Source: Emiliania huxleyi CCMP1516 (taxonomy: Eukaryota; Haptophyta; Isochrysidales; Noelaerhabdaceae). Taken from it: a stretch of DNA of 60,759 nt. Location: positions 6,050-66,808 of the forward strand of contig NW_005198801.1 of the NCBI RefSeq assembly GCF_000372725.1. The letters are read 5' to 3'. This document shows positions 27,253-37,666 of this stretch, one piece after another; positions within the stretch are counted from its first letter, which is position 1, and each line of letters opens with the position of its first letter. Under the pieces are notes generated by a model that had not been told where the DNA came from, ran no database searches, and saw only the letters and a program-made list of their open reading frames with translations. The translations under genes and the position numbers were made by a program.

Positions 27253-28041
27253 TCACCACCTGCACAGCGGCGTAGAGTGTAGCATACTTTGCAGTGAGGT
27301 AGCACCTAGCGTACGAGAGAGCAGCAAGGTTATCATAGCTGTCTTAGAGCTATCGATCACCAAAACGTGTGAGCTGTTCTCAACAAGATTGGAGAGTTTC
27401 TGTCGCAATGGCCGAAACAGCCCCTTTGGATTTCGAGCGTCATCCCTGGCGTCGCTGTTCGTGCGTCCTGCAAAGACGCATGCCCTCTGCGCCGCCGTGT
27501 TTGACGCCCCTCTGGCCGATCGTCTCGCGTTTGCCATCTTCGCGAGGATAGATGCGCTATTGCTAAAGTTTCCGTGCATGCCCGGCTCTTTCCAGTCCGC
27601 GAAGATATACGAGGGGATCAGGCGAGCAACACAAGGTTCGTCTCTTCCCTCTCGCCAGAATGTCGCATACGCCAGTTGCACCTCGCTGCAGTGCGCGTCA
27701 CCAACCCCAATTCGCACAGGGTACGGAAAGTCTTCCACATTCACACCACCCCTTGAGACTTCCGTGAAACCCGCAATGAGCATCGACGCTGTCCGGCCAG
27801 CTCTGCCCAGATAATCTCGCCCAGTCAAGACGTAGGTCACCCCATCTTTGTGTGTCACCCACATGAGACGTTGGACTCCGCGGATTGCATCTGGGGGCCA
27901 AGATGCTGGATTGTGGGAACAGAATCCGGTCTGGTTGCATCCCCGTGCTGCACATGGGTGGTGCAGTGAGAGTTGAGACAGCGTGAAGGCTGTCTCGCCG
28001 CAGTGCACTTGGAGCACTTGGAGTGCAGTCCTTATCCGCAC
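27253..28041 (-). CDS. putative glycosyltransferase-like protein
   Basis: 262-residue open frame with balanced composition. Notable stretches are LMWVTHKDGVTYVLTGRDYL, PSYIFADWKEPGMHG, RACVFAGRTNSDARDDARNP and GLFRPLRQKLSNLVENSSHV. The order aromatic-rich patch, then xFxGRTNS, then basic helix is reminiscent of family 90 (CAP10-type) glycosyltransferases, but the C-terminal signature is absent, so the match is weak. The first 15 codons overlap a dispersed repeat (28002-28058), so the true start may be internal (for example the Met in LMWVTHKDG) or the gene may be truncated by that repeat. Confidence 0.4.
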   Translation of the reverse strand: MRIRTALQVLQVHCGETAFTLSQLSLHHPCAARGCNQTGFCSHNPASWPPDAIRGVQRLMWVTHKDGVTYVLTGRDYLGRAGRTASMLIAGFTEVSRGGVNVEDFPYPVRIGVGDAHCSEVQLAYATFWREGRDEPCVARLIPSYIFADWKEPGMHGNFSNSASILAKMANARRSARGASNTAAQRACVFAGRTNSDARDDARNPKGLFRPLRQKLSNLVENSSHVLVIDSSKTAMITLLLSRTLGATSLQSMLHSTPLCRW

Positions 28042-28058
28042 ATCCAGCGGAGCTAACC
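28002..28058 (+). repeat. short dispersed repeat, copy 2
   Basis: GCACTTGGAGCACTTGGAG, then TGCAGTCC, then CACATCCAGCGGAGCTAA. Related to 31557-31616 and, inverted, 13765-13845. Confidence 0.6.
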
Positions 28059-28083
28059 CGCCGCTTTTCTTCTTTCTGGCAGC

Positions 28084-29731
28084 ATGAGCGGCGCCATCCG
28101 CCCCTCCCTCGTGCTCTCCGACCTGGCTCAGGGCAACCTGGCCTCACTACTCGCCCTCCTCTCTGAGCTGACGCGCAGCACGTCACGCATTGCCCAGCTC
28201 GACGCGCGGCACGACACCGAGAGGCAGGACACGCTGCTCACCTGGGCCGCTTGTTACGGGCAGGCCGAGGCGGTGCGGCTGCTGCTCGAGGGCGGCGCGA
28301 GCGTCGGGGCGACGACTGGCGGCGGCGCTTCCGCGCTGCATATCGCGTGCCAACAGGGCCACGTCCAGTGCGCGCGGCTGCTTCTCGAAGCGAGCGCGGC
28401 GGTCAACCAAGCGGCGGGTGGAGGCTTCTCGCCGCTGCGCATCGCGAGCCAGCTGGGCCACCTCGAGATCGCCCAGCTGCTGCGCGACGCTGGCGCTGAC
28501 ATCAACCAAGCCACGCAGGATGGTGGCACGCCGCTGATCATCGCGTGTCAGAACGAGCGCCTCGAGATAGCGCGGCTGCTTCTCAAGGCTGGCGCGTCGG
28601 TCAACCAAGCCACGAATATTGGCGTCACGCCGCTCTTCATGGCGTGCCAGCACGGCCACCTCAAGATCGCCAGGCTGCTCCTCGAGGCTGGCGCGTCGGT
28701 CAACCAAGCCAGGGACGACGGTACCACGCCGCTGTTCATGGCGTGCCAGAAGGGCCACCTCGAGATCGTCCGGCTGCTCCTCGAGGCTGGCGCGGCGCCC
28801 GACCAAGCTGCTGATGACGGCGTCACGCCGCTGGTCGTTGCGTGCTACCAGGGCCACCTCGACGTCGCCAAGCTCCTCTCCTCCTACGGCGCCTCCCGCG
28901 CCGCTACGCCCTTCGGCACGACCGTGGAGGCCGCAAACAGCCGCGGCCACGCCGACCTCGCCGCCTGGCTGGTCGCCAGCCGCGGCTGGACGCCGCTCCA
29001 GCACCTCGAGGCGTTTCCAAGACTAGCGGCCGAAGGCGTGAGTGCATTGCCCTCACGCCCATTGCCCCTCTTCCGCAGGCGCTCACCTTCGACCGAGCGC
29101 GGGCGCTGCTGCGCGGCGGCGCGGACTCTTCGGCCGGCGAGCCTTCTGCCCTCGAGCGGGCGCGCGTCCTCTGCTCGTGGGGCGAGTCGGATCCGACCGC
29201 TGCGGCCGTCGGTTCCAGAGTCGAGATCCGCTCTCTGGTCTCGCGGCCGTCGATGAACGGCAAGGTCGGCGTCATCGTCTCCGCAAACGCTTCGACGGCC
29301 CGCTTCGGCGTGCGCGTGGCGGGCGAGGCCAAGGCGCTCGCACTGAGGCGCGCAATGCAATGGTCTCTCCCCGACTCGCCGGAGCCTCTCTTGAATACCC
29401 CATGCCTCTGCCCTCCCTCAGGCCGGCCAACTTGCAGCCAGCGGCCGAGGCGGTGGAGGTGGGCAGGCTCATCCTCAAGGCGGCGGAGTGGTCGCCGCAG
29501 TCGCACGAGCTCTTCCCGGAGCCGGCTCGCAAGCGGGCGGTCGAGGTGATGCGGCTGGGCTACCTGATCGCCTGGGACGAGGCGCGCTTCGACAGCCGCG
29601 AGGGAGCGGCTCCAGAGCTGGCTGACGTCTGGCGCGGCTTTGTGCTGCCAAGGGTGGTGGTGCGACTGACTGCACAAGCCACAACGGTCCTGTGTTTTCG
29701 TGATCGTGGCAGGCCAAACGCAACGTGTTAG
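28084..29731 (+). CDS. ankyrin-repeat protein
   Basis: Protein-interaction scaffold. Exons 28084-29010, 29079-29347 and 29422 to about 29731; both introns use GC donors (CTCGAG|GCGTTT; CTGAG|GCGCGC), phases 0 and 2. About seven ankyrin repeats of 33 residues lie between residues 50 and 290 (consensus GVTPLFMACQHGHLKIARLL, then LEAGASVNQA). The central ones are nearly identical at DNA level, a sign of recent repeat exchange. A conserved non-ankyrin C-terminus follows: WTPLQHLEALTFDRARALLR, then GGADSS, and finally EWSPQSHELFPEPARKRAVE, then VMRLGYL. In between, SRVEIRSLVSRPSMNGKVGV, then IVSANA, resembles an SH3-like segment. This domain order is common among ankyrin proteins of this kind of alga. 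The stop at 29731 is tentative, as a GT-AG intron from about 29652 is possible. Confidence 0.85.
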
Positions 29732-30112
29732 ATACTTTTTTTGTAGAGGGATACGCAATAAGCTATACAGGGCGGCAGTCGACTCTCCTACCAGTGCTGT
29801 CCGTGGCCTCTGCCGCGGCCCCTCCATCGCCCCGCCCGCGCCCCCCTCGCCCACGCCTCACGTAGTACTCTGTTGCCCCCGTGCCCCGTGCGACCGTCGA
29901 GGAGCGCGGCGCGGCGCTCGTCGCCCCTCACTGCGCGCCGTTGCTCGGCGAACCGCGAGCGAAAGCTGCGACGCGCTGGCTGCTGTGGAGCTGCTGCTCT
30001 CACCGTTGGAGCGGGCGGAGACGGGGCAGCTCGCGCGGGCGGCGGGGCGGCCCGGCACCTGCGGGGGGATGTGGCGCAGCATGCCTCCGAGGGAGAGGCG
30101 GGCGGTGGACGA

Positions 30113-30293
30113 GGGAGCAGCGGGGATAGAGCTTGGGAGAGGGGGGAGGCGGAGGGGAGAGGGGGGTGAGGAGAGCGGGGAGGGGAGGAGGGGAGGGAGA
30201 AGGGGGGCATAGGAGAGCGGGGAAGGTGAGGGGAGGGAGGGGGAGGGGAGGGGAGGGTGAAGGGCAGGGGAGGGAGGGGAGGGGGGGGGGGTA
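30113..30293 (+). repeat. G-rich polypurine tract
   Basis: About 180 bp almost entirely of G and A with many GGGG runs, ending in a run of 11 G. Capable of G-quadruplex or triplex structure. Confidence 0.85.
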
Positions 30294-31556
30294 AGGCTGC
30301 CCGGCCCACCTCGAGCGTCGAGGCGGAAATCCTCACCCTCTGGGCCGGCGCGGGGGCCCCAGAGGGTGTCCATGCGGGGGGGCGATGGGGTCCCATGGCC
30401 CGCCGCAGGCGCCGATTTCTTCAGTTTTTCTTTTTTTGCGCGATTTTTCAGTTGTTTTCACGGGAATTCGGCGTATCTAGATACTTGCGGCCATGCTATC
30501 ACGCCTTGCGACATCCTTTCGGCGCTGCTGACCGTGCCGTGCTGCACAATTGATCACCTGCATAGCTCGCGGCCTTAGTATCAAGCATTCAGTGACGACC
30601 TGATCGTACGGCCAGTAGGAAGGTCAAGGTGTCCTTCCATCGTGTGCACGCTTGGTGCAATGCGCGTCGCCTCGGATTGGCTGCTGGCACTCTCGAGGCT
30701 ATGCCTACACAGCCTCGCGCGCATGGGCAGTCATGAAGGACCACGCACCTTCTCAGGACAGCGCCGGTGCCTCTCTCTTGGACCGGCAAACTTTGTGGTC
30801 TAGTGTCACCAATATGGGACCAGTGCGGCATCGCGCCATCGACAGCTCTGAACTGCGCCTCACCACTGACCGGGGAGGCCGCCAAGTGGGCCAGCACCGG
30901 TCGCACATTGTGGCAGCAGTCAGCAGTCCATGGCTGATAGCTAGAGCAGCAGCGTCAGGGCAGGGTCGGATCGTGTCAAGCCTCTCGCCCGGCCGGCCGC
31001 GTGCAGACGTCGGCCTGTCTGCTGTCTGGAGTGATCTGTCGGCGGTCAGTACGACCGATCAGGTTGGAGGTTACTGATGATTGGAGGGTCTATCTGTGTG
31101 TACTCTTCGAGATCTCTCCAAATCTGCCATCTAATCAACCGTAATCATTCGGGAAGTTGGTGCTAATAGAGACTAATAGAGCCGGAGCCCCGTTTCCGCA
31201 CTGCGGCGCGGCGCACGGTGCCTCCGGGGGCCCCCGCGCCCCCCCAGAGTCCTCACCGCAGTCGAGGTTGGCGCGCCTGCGGTGCGAGATATGGCGAGAT
31301 TTGGCGAGACTTGGCGAGACTTTGGCGAGATGAGGCGCCGTCGAGGGCTGGCGAGTGCCGGATCCTGCAAGAGGCTCGAGCGAAGATGGCTTGTTTTTTT
31401 CCGTATCCGATTTTTTAAGATTGGGGGAAGGACAGACGTGCCGCCTTTGCAGGAGTTCGAGGGGGGGGGGGGGGGGGCATCGACACGCGGGGAGGAGCTG
31501 GCGACGCTCGACAGGGGGTCCTGCCCCTGTGTCAGTCACTCTACGAAGCATGAACT

Positions 31557-31616
31557 CGGCACTTGGAGCACTTTTGGAGTGCGGTCATAAGCCTCACATC
31601 CAGGGCCGGGGAGCTA
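31557..31616 (+). repeat. short dispersed repeat, copy 3
   Basis: GGCACTTGGAGCACTTTTGG, then AGTGCGGTC, then CACATCCAGGGCCGGGGAGC. See 28002-28058 and 13765-13845. Confidence 0.65.
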
Positions 31617-31801
31617 AGAAGCGCACCCAGCGGGCCGGATGATCGGGAGCGGGTTACGGGCAAGAGAGCCCTAGCCCTGGGGGGTGCGCGTTCGCAGGGA
31701 AAGGGCCGTAAAGTAAACACGGTCTCCGCGGGTTAGGGCGTAACCGATTCTTCCGGCATGCCGGCGCGATCGAGGCGAAATGAAAGCCGCGCCTGGGCAG
31801 G

Positions 31802-32242
31802 ATGACGCGCGCGTTGCTGGAGTCAGAGGCGCCCGCCGAGGAGGACAGCGAGGACCCGGTGCTGGGGTGCGCAAACAAGGCACCACCTTCGCTCGCCTCA
31901 CCCGTGCCGTGTGTAGCAGCTCTTGCCCCCGAAAACAGGCGCGAGACGATGAAGAACTTTTCAAAACAAATCGTCGAGCGCGGCGTCTCTGTTCGGAGAC
32001 GGGAGGCCATCGCCTCAGCACAGGCCCTCACGCGATCACCGCTGCTCGCCTCTGAGCGTAGGTTGGAGGTCCCGCGTGCCGCGAGGCGTCGGTCCCGTGA
32101 GCTCTCTCTCGCTGAGACATCCCAGCGGGCTGCTGCATTGGACGAGTCGGCACCAACGAACTGGGAAATCACACCAGACCTAATGAAGCTGCCGTGGTCA
32201 AAGGTGTTGCAGCGGCTGCCTTCCGAGAAGAAGGCGGAATGA
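31802..32242 (+). CDS. hypothetical protein
   Basis: 146-residue frame: acidic N-terminus ([13 protein letters not shown]), then a charged, probably helical part ([40 protein letters not shown]) and a C-terminus [20 protein letters not shown] followed by PSEKKAE. Natural Lys/Glu/Asn use supports coding. The opposite-strand frame (31654-32307) overlaps fully and is considered the shadow. No family recognised. Confidence 0.4.
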   Translation: MTRALLESEAPAEEDSEDPVLGCANKAPPSLASPVPCVAALAPENRRETMKNFSKQIVERGVSVRRREAIASAQALTRSPLLASERRLEVPRAARRRSRELSLAETSQRAAALDESAPTNWEITPDLMKLPWSKVLQRLPSEKKAE

Positions 32243-32390
32243 TTGCAGCCGCGGCAACGCGGCAGCCGTTCCTGGGGGGCTCTGTCAGACACCCCCATCT
32301 GCGGCACGCGCGCTGGCCAGAGCAGCCCCGACCCGGTGTGGGGCGAGTTTCCTCCCGGTAGAAGAGTTTTGTAAACTTATCGCCCCAACG

Positions 32391-34330
32391 TCAGCACGCC
32401 AGCCGCTTGCGCCTACCAGGGCACGGCCGGGCGGCACACGGATGAGGCGCCTCAAACTCCGCCGGTCGCTCGAGCATCCTCGGCGAGCTCTGGCACAAGT
32501 AGACTCGCACCTGCCACGGCGGGGGTGACACCAGCCAGGGTGAGTGGCAGCGGGGGGGGGAGGGGGGCGAGGGCGGGTCGGAGCCTGGCAGAGCGCATCG
32601 CCGCCCGTCGCCGTTCTGATCGGGTAGCTGTCCGCTGAAGGCAAGAGGCCCCACTCTACTGCCTCAGACTGGATCCTCAGGCGCTGAAAGATGAATCCGA
32701 GGGTCTGCTCGAGGTTTCGCGACGTCTGGGGGACGTCGTCCCAAAACCCGGAGTAGGAACGGGACGCCCAGTGGCGCGCGGCCTGCGGGCCAAGAGGGCG
32801 GGGCGGTCGGCGTGTCGGCTGGGCCCCAATGTGAGACACGAGTGGCCAACCCACCGCCCCTACTCACCGCCGCAGTGAGCAGCAGCGTCTTATCGTTGAC
32901 GGCCGGCGGCGCCAAGGGGTCCCTGGTCGCCTCCCTGTCTTGCCCAGCGCCGTGGGTGTTGCAGTTCTTGGAGAAGGCTGTGCCGTTTGCCGCCCTCTGG
33001 TGGCATTGTATTCTCTCCCAGAACATCTTTGCGCGGCACGCGGCCAGCATGGCTGCAAGCCGCGCCTCGAACCAAGGCAAATCGAGGGGGCCGAGCCAGT
33101 GGTCGTTGTCGCTCGTCTGCAGAAAGAAGGAGTACCTCCGGGCGGCGAGCGCCAGCCGCGTGAGCACCTCGAGGCCGTGGAGCTTGCGCAGCACGTTGCG
33201 GCCGGTGACGCGGCGCGCTGGGTGCCAAGGCTGGGGCTCGAAATAGAGGCCCAGATACGGATTGTACATGTTCATCACGCCTGCGGGTCGTAGGAGCGGC
33301 ACGAGGGCGCGGCTCAAAGCAGCCGCGCCGTCCGCGCAAGGGAAGGGCGCGATCCAAGACAGAGACAGGACACACAGGGTCACAAGGGCCATCTCTACGG
33401 CGGCCCACGCTGGGCACCGAATCGCTTCAGCGAGGCGCCGCGAGCAAGCTCGTCCGAGATGTTTGGCATTGCACCGACCGAGAAGTAGCGGAGCTGTCCG
33501 CCTGCCGCCTCCACCCGTTGACGCACGTGGGCCTCGCTGATCCAGGCGCCGGCATCGGAGGCTTGGAAGCCAGGGGGCGGCGCAACCCACTTGTGGCTAC
33601 CCTCCGAAGCGCTGCTTCCCGTCCGTGCTAGTTCGATGAAAAAGTCCACCTCGTAGCCGGCCCGCCTCGCCGGCAGGAGGATGCGCCGCAGCTTTGAGTC
33701 GAGCAGGAAACGATCGGTCACACCCACCAAGATGACCGCGAGTGCCTTTTCTGCGAATGCGGCTTGCCCGGCTGATCGCCGCCTCTTGCTTCCTGTTGCC
33801 GAGGCGGGCTGCCCGGGCTGCCGCGGCGGCGGCTTGCGCGCAAAAGGCGCGGGCCGTCGAGGCGGATTGAGGCCGACACCCTCTACGTCTTCGAGAATCC
33901 GTCCGGGCTGGCCGTGGACCGCGTCAGAGGTGACGGGAAAGAGCTCGTGTCTGGACTGTGCGTTGGCCCTGGCCCGGCGGAGCTCGTCGCTCTCCATCGC
34001 CGCCGCTTCAACAAGTTTGGCGCAGCCAAGTCTGTTCATCGTTTCTCGCGTTGGGCCACGCCGGAATGTTTTTCTTTTGTGTTCTGTGCCGTGGCGGAAC
34101 AAAAGCCATGTGCGCGCGCGCCTCGCCCGAGCGCAGCCACCTGCGGACCTGGCCAGCCTGTTCCTGGCTCGTGCCCAGCCTCTCCTTCCTCTGCCGCCGG
34201 CCTCGCAGTCCCGCCCGCCAGCCATCACGCTGCAGAGCCTGCGTAGACGCCACAGACGCCAATTCTGCAGCCCACAGCCCTGGCAACTGAGGGCGAGGGC
34301 CAGCAGTATACGACGACGACGGCATCTCAC
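32391..34330 (-). CDS. four-exon secretory-pathway protein, unknown (glycosyltransferase-like)
   Basis: 547 residues from exons 33418-34330, 32868-33280, 32585-32782 and 32391-32510, all in consistent phase (GT, GT, GC donors). The start at 34330 gives a basic, hydrophobic signal anchor (MRCRRRRILLALALSCQG), but a start at an internal Met (MNRLGCAKLVEAAAMESDEL) cannot be excluded. Exon 1 has KALAVILVGVTDRFLLDSKL, a Rossmann-like beginning. Exon 2 carries MNMYNPYLGLYFEPQPWHPA, then the pair RYSFFLQTSDNDHWLGPLDL, whose DNDHW resembles an acidic metal-site motif of glycosyltransferases. Exon 3 has SYSGFWDDVPQTSRNLEQTL. The combination matches no family I can name. The same logic (exon 1 plus exon 2 forming one domain) argues against two separate genes. 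Confidence 0.6.
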
Positions 34331-34679
34331 ACCCCGCGCTGGCCAGCGCCATCAGCCCCTCACGGCCCGGCCCAACCTTCCCTTCCCCACCCTCGCCTCC
34401 AGTGCCTCCAAATCAAGCCGTCGCACCTCTCTTCTTCAGCGAATGCAGCGCGGCAGCACCACGTCAGAGGCCGGGCCGACTGGCGGACCTGCATGCCCAG
34501 CCATGCCCCCCACTCCCCACCCGCTTGGATCGATCAGCTTGACAGCTCCACCAGCTCCCACCACCGCGTGTCGTGTCATGAAGCATGATAGATAGACATA
34601 GACTATCGTCATAGAAAGCATGAACCATCGAAAGGTCTGGTCTCCAAAAAGAGCTCTCGGCGGGCTGCGCGCGCCGCGC

Positions 34680-34890
34680 CCCGCCCCTTTTGCGCAGCAA
34701 CACCTTAAATTTCATGGCCCTCCAAATTCGGGTCGGAGCGCAGCGGAGTGGGGCCCCGAGTTTGAAAAAGGCGACGGACGCTTGCATACTAGCCTCCAAC
34801 AACGCCTCCCCGGCGCAGAGGGACCCCGGAGGGATGCTCAACCGCCCCACGCCACGCCGCTTGCGGCGGTCCTATTCCCAGCTCGCGGGG
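34680..34890 (+). repeat. dispersed repeat, uninterrupted copy (empty site)
   Basis: From CCCCTTTTGCGCAGCAACAC through AAATTCGGGTCGGAGCGC and GAGTTTGAAAAAGGCGACGG to GCTTGCGGCGGTCCT. It is the undisturbed counterpart of the copy at 35683-36310, which has a 409-bp insertion at GGTCGGAGC. Confidence 0.9.
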
Positions 34891-35682
34891 CCACTTCTTA
34901 TTTGAGTACCTTCGATTATGAAAACAAGAGTTTTGACCGCGCAAGATATAAAGGGTGGCTAAGGGCTCTGCCCGCAAGGCGCCCGCGTCGCAGACGCGGT
35001 ACCATTGACAAATCTGCAATATACCCCCACACGAACAAATAGCAAAATCCGAATACCGTGCAGAAACCATGTGATGTCGGCCGTGGACGGGGGCAAGCCT
35101 TCAGCTCACAGCTGGTGCCAGACATTCGATTGTGTTGACAAGATTCGTAAAATTGAAGCCAAGAACGTCCGCCAAATCCGTGCTTTCGGAGCAACTTGAG
35201 GGAAAGCCGCTGATCGAGCCCAGCGTGCCCGCGGCCGCCTCCCGCGCAGCACCGCCGCTGAGGACGACACGCTGCGGAATCGGATCGAGCCCATGGAGGA
35301 GGAGGGTGCAGTCGGCGAATCGGAGGAGGAGGAGGAGGGCGCAGTCGTCGACGTTGGCGTGTCTGACTCAGAGGAGGAGTTGGAGGTGCTCCAGCAACCT
35401 AACCTGATCCAGAAGCTCGCCGACGTTGTCAGGTTACGTGCGTCATGCGTGATCGAGCTTTCCCCTGACCATGCCCGTGATAGCACCATCACTGTCGCCG
35501 TCCTGGTTTTGAACGTGGCAGCTAGGCTCTAGGGACTCGGTAGTCGTGACCGCCCCCTGAGTGTGAGGAGCAGGAGAGAGAGAGCTTTGTGGTGTTGGTG
35601 TACGCAATAACGGGACAGGGTGGTTGTTCTCTCCATCTCCCCTTCTAGCTCTTAGCATGAGCTGCGCCCTGGTGTCCGACCC
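34891..35682. other. intergenic
   Basis: Between the two repeat copies. A short acidic frame on the plus strand (35293-35532; EEEGAVGESEEEEEGAVVDV) is possible but has no supporting feature. Confidence 0.3.
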
Positions 35683-36310
35683 CTTTTGCGCAGCAACACC
35701 TTAAACTTTTAGGCTGCCCTCCAAATTCGGGTCGGAGCAGGTGTGTATTCTTTTTGCTTGGGGCGGACAGCATGATGAAATTCTGGAAAAACCTGACCGG
35801 CCCCTGCGGTGCCCCTACCTACCTACCTACCTACCTACCCTACTTATGGGAAACTAAAAAAGAAATCACGGTATGGGTGAAGGTGGGGTACTATACCAAC
35901 TAAAGTGATGGCTGGTGGTACTCTCCTGCAATCACAGTCCTTCCTGTGACATGGCAGGCCACTATCAAGCCCTACAAGCACCAGATCACCGACTTGGGGA
36001 GGGTTGACGTCGTGATTTTCGCCGAAAATTTCTTTTTTTGCTGTGAAAATTCCGGCGTGAAGAGAGGGAAAACCCCGACGGGAGCGCCCAGACCTACCCT
36101 ACCTACCCCGTCATGCTGTCCGCCCCAAGCAAAAAGTATACACACCTGGTCGGAGCGCGTATAGCGGAGTGGGCCCCGAGTTTGAAAAAGGGCGACGGAC
36201 GCTTGCGTCCTAGCCTCCAACAACGCCTCCCCGGCGCAGAGGGGCCCCCGGAGGGATGCACAACCGCTCCACGCCACGCCGCTTGCGGCGGTCCTCTTCC
36301 TTCCCAGCTC
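35683..36310 (+). repeat. dispersed repeat, copy split by a MITE
   Basis: The left part 35683-35738 and right part 36148-36310 together match 34680-34890. The right part runs up to 45 bp before the STIMATE-family ATG at 36355, so this repeat supplies that gene's 5' flank. Confidence 0.9.
35739..36147. mobile_element. 409-bp MITE with 37-bp TIRs and 9-bp TSD
   Basis: Left end AGGTGTGTATTCTTTTTGC then TTGGGGCGGACAGCATGA (35739-35775); the right end 36111-36147 is its reverse complement with one mismatch. It is flanked on both sides by GGTCGGAGC (35730-35738 and 36148-36156). The interior has a CCTA tandem run (35815-35840) and no coding capacity. A 9-bp duplication with long TIRs fits a Mutator-like (MULE) non-autonomous element; the superfamily is an inference. 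Confidence 0.92.
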
Positions 36311-36354
36311 CGCCGAGGGCCACGTTATTTTTGGCGCCCCCGACTGTCAGAGTT

Positions 36355-37666
36355 ATGTCCGCGGGCGAGCCACCTGTGTGCCCTGTGGTAAAGGACTTTC
36401 TCGCTCGGCAGGGCATCATCGCCTTCGCTGGTCTCGTCTTCCTCGGCTGGACGTGGGTCCGTGTGCGTCGTGGTCTCGAGACCCGCGACGTGCGGACGTT
36501 TGCGGCAGACACGTCCAAGCAGGCGGGGCAACAGGCCATGGGCGGCGCCATGATGGTGGTGCTGGGGCACAAGCTCGCCGAGGACGGCTTCTCGCCCCTC
36601 GCCTGGTACGGTGCGCTTTATCCCTTCGAGATTGTGCTCACCACCGGCTTCACCGGCGTGTTTCGGCGGCTGAACGAGGTGCGCCACGCACACGAGGGCC
36701 CGCGCCGCCAAGGGAGCCGCCGCTACACGTCTGCGCCGCGCCGCGCCTTCTCAGGCACTCGCGCTGCACATTTCCACCGAGAAGCCGTGGCTAAGCTGGG
36801 CGCAGCCGCTGGCCAATGTCGGCCAGTACGGGCCCGGAGGCCGGTCCGACTTTCGGTGCTCGTGGTACGCGGCGCAGCTGCTGCAGGCCGCCTGCTCGCC
36901 CCCGGCCGTGTGGCGCAGGCTGCCCTCCCGCCGCCTCCGAGTGCCAGCCCCCGCCGTCAGTGCCTCCGCAGGCGACGCTGCTGATCGGGCTACCTGCGAG
37001 GCTCTGCGCACTCGGGTTAGTCTCCGCGTCGCTGCTGCTGCTCCCCTCGCCGCTGAGCCCGTGCCACCAGCTCGCGCGCGCATACTTCCTCTCGGGCTGG
37101 CCGTGCGGCGTGCAGGCCTCACCCCAACCCCAACCCCAACCCCTCGGTGGCTGTGTGGCGCGCAAGCCGCCGCCATCCTACACGCCTGCCCCAACCCCAA
37201 CCCCCAACCCCAACCCCTGCAGGCCGCCGCCATCCTATACGCCTGCCCCCTCCTCGGGGACGCCGTGCAGTTCATCGTCATCGACCGGCTGCAGGCGGCG
37301 CAGCCCCCCTGCTCGGGCCCAGGGCCCGCGGAGCCCAGGCCGGAGCCCGACCCACTGGCCCTCCACGCCCGAGACGGAAGCCCGAGACCAGACCCTCCAA
37401 GCCCGTCGCTCAACCTGCTGCAGGCGGCGCGAGGCCCGGCGCCCGGCCGCCGCTCCCTCGGCTCGTCCCGCCCCTCCGTGATGGCGAGGGTAAGCCACGT
37501 GCTCGCTCCCTTCTCCGCGCGCCGCTCCTCGGACGGGTCGCCGCACGACGACGAGCTAGGCAGGCGCATCCTGCTCACGCCCTCGCAGCCAACCTCGCAC
37601 GACCCCTCCCCGGACGGGAGCAGAGCAGCAGCCGCCGCAGGGCCTCCGGACCACAGACTGCCGTGA
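36355..37666 (+). CDS. STIMATE (TMEM110) family ER membrane protein
   Basis: Multi-pass membrane protein related to the ER protein that regulates STIM-type calcium signalling at ER-plasma-membrane contacts. Exons 36355-36678, 36755-36886, 36972-37115 and 37223-37666, all phase 0, about 347 residues. Family landmarks in order: helix GIIAFAGLVFLGWTWV; ADTSKQAGQQAMGGAMMVVL, the conserved DTSKQ block; helix PFEIVLTTGFTGVF; YGPGGRSDFRCSWYAAQLLQ followed by helix ATLLIGLPARLCALGLVSAS; and the last helix AAAILYACPLLGDAVQFIVI, then DRL. The tail after DRLQ is Pro/Ser-rich and may be shortened by an optional GC-AG intron (about 37291-37430). Introns 2 and 3 use GC donors. Intron 3 holds a copy of the start of exon 4 and CCCCAA repeats. 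Confidence 0.75.

Larger units (their letters stand above)
29732..31801. other. intergenic, low-complexity and repeats
   Basis: No supported gene. Holds the polypurine tract (30113-30293), a GGCGAGACTT-type tandem run (31286-31335), and the short dispersed repeat at 31557-31616. A C/G-rich frame at 29880-30110 shows no domain. Confidence 0.4.

Noticed and set aside
31654..32307. 217-codon minus frame
   Set aside because: Overlaps completely the plus-strand 146-codon frame, which has more natural Lys/Glu/Asn use. Composition suggests it is the shadow.
32664..33590. Separate secreted protein starting MALVTLCVLSLSWIAPFPC
   Set aside because: That apparent signal peptide lies inside the intron (33281-33417) that joins two halves of the four-exon gene in phase. 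Kept as an alternative only.
37121..37218. True telomere or chromosome end (CCCCAA runs)
   Set aside because: Short, interstitial, inside an intron and flanked by coding exons on both sides.
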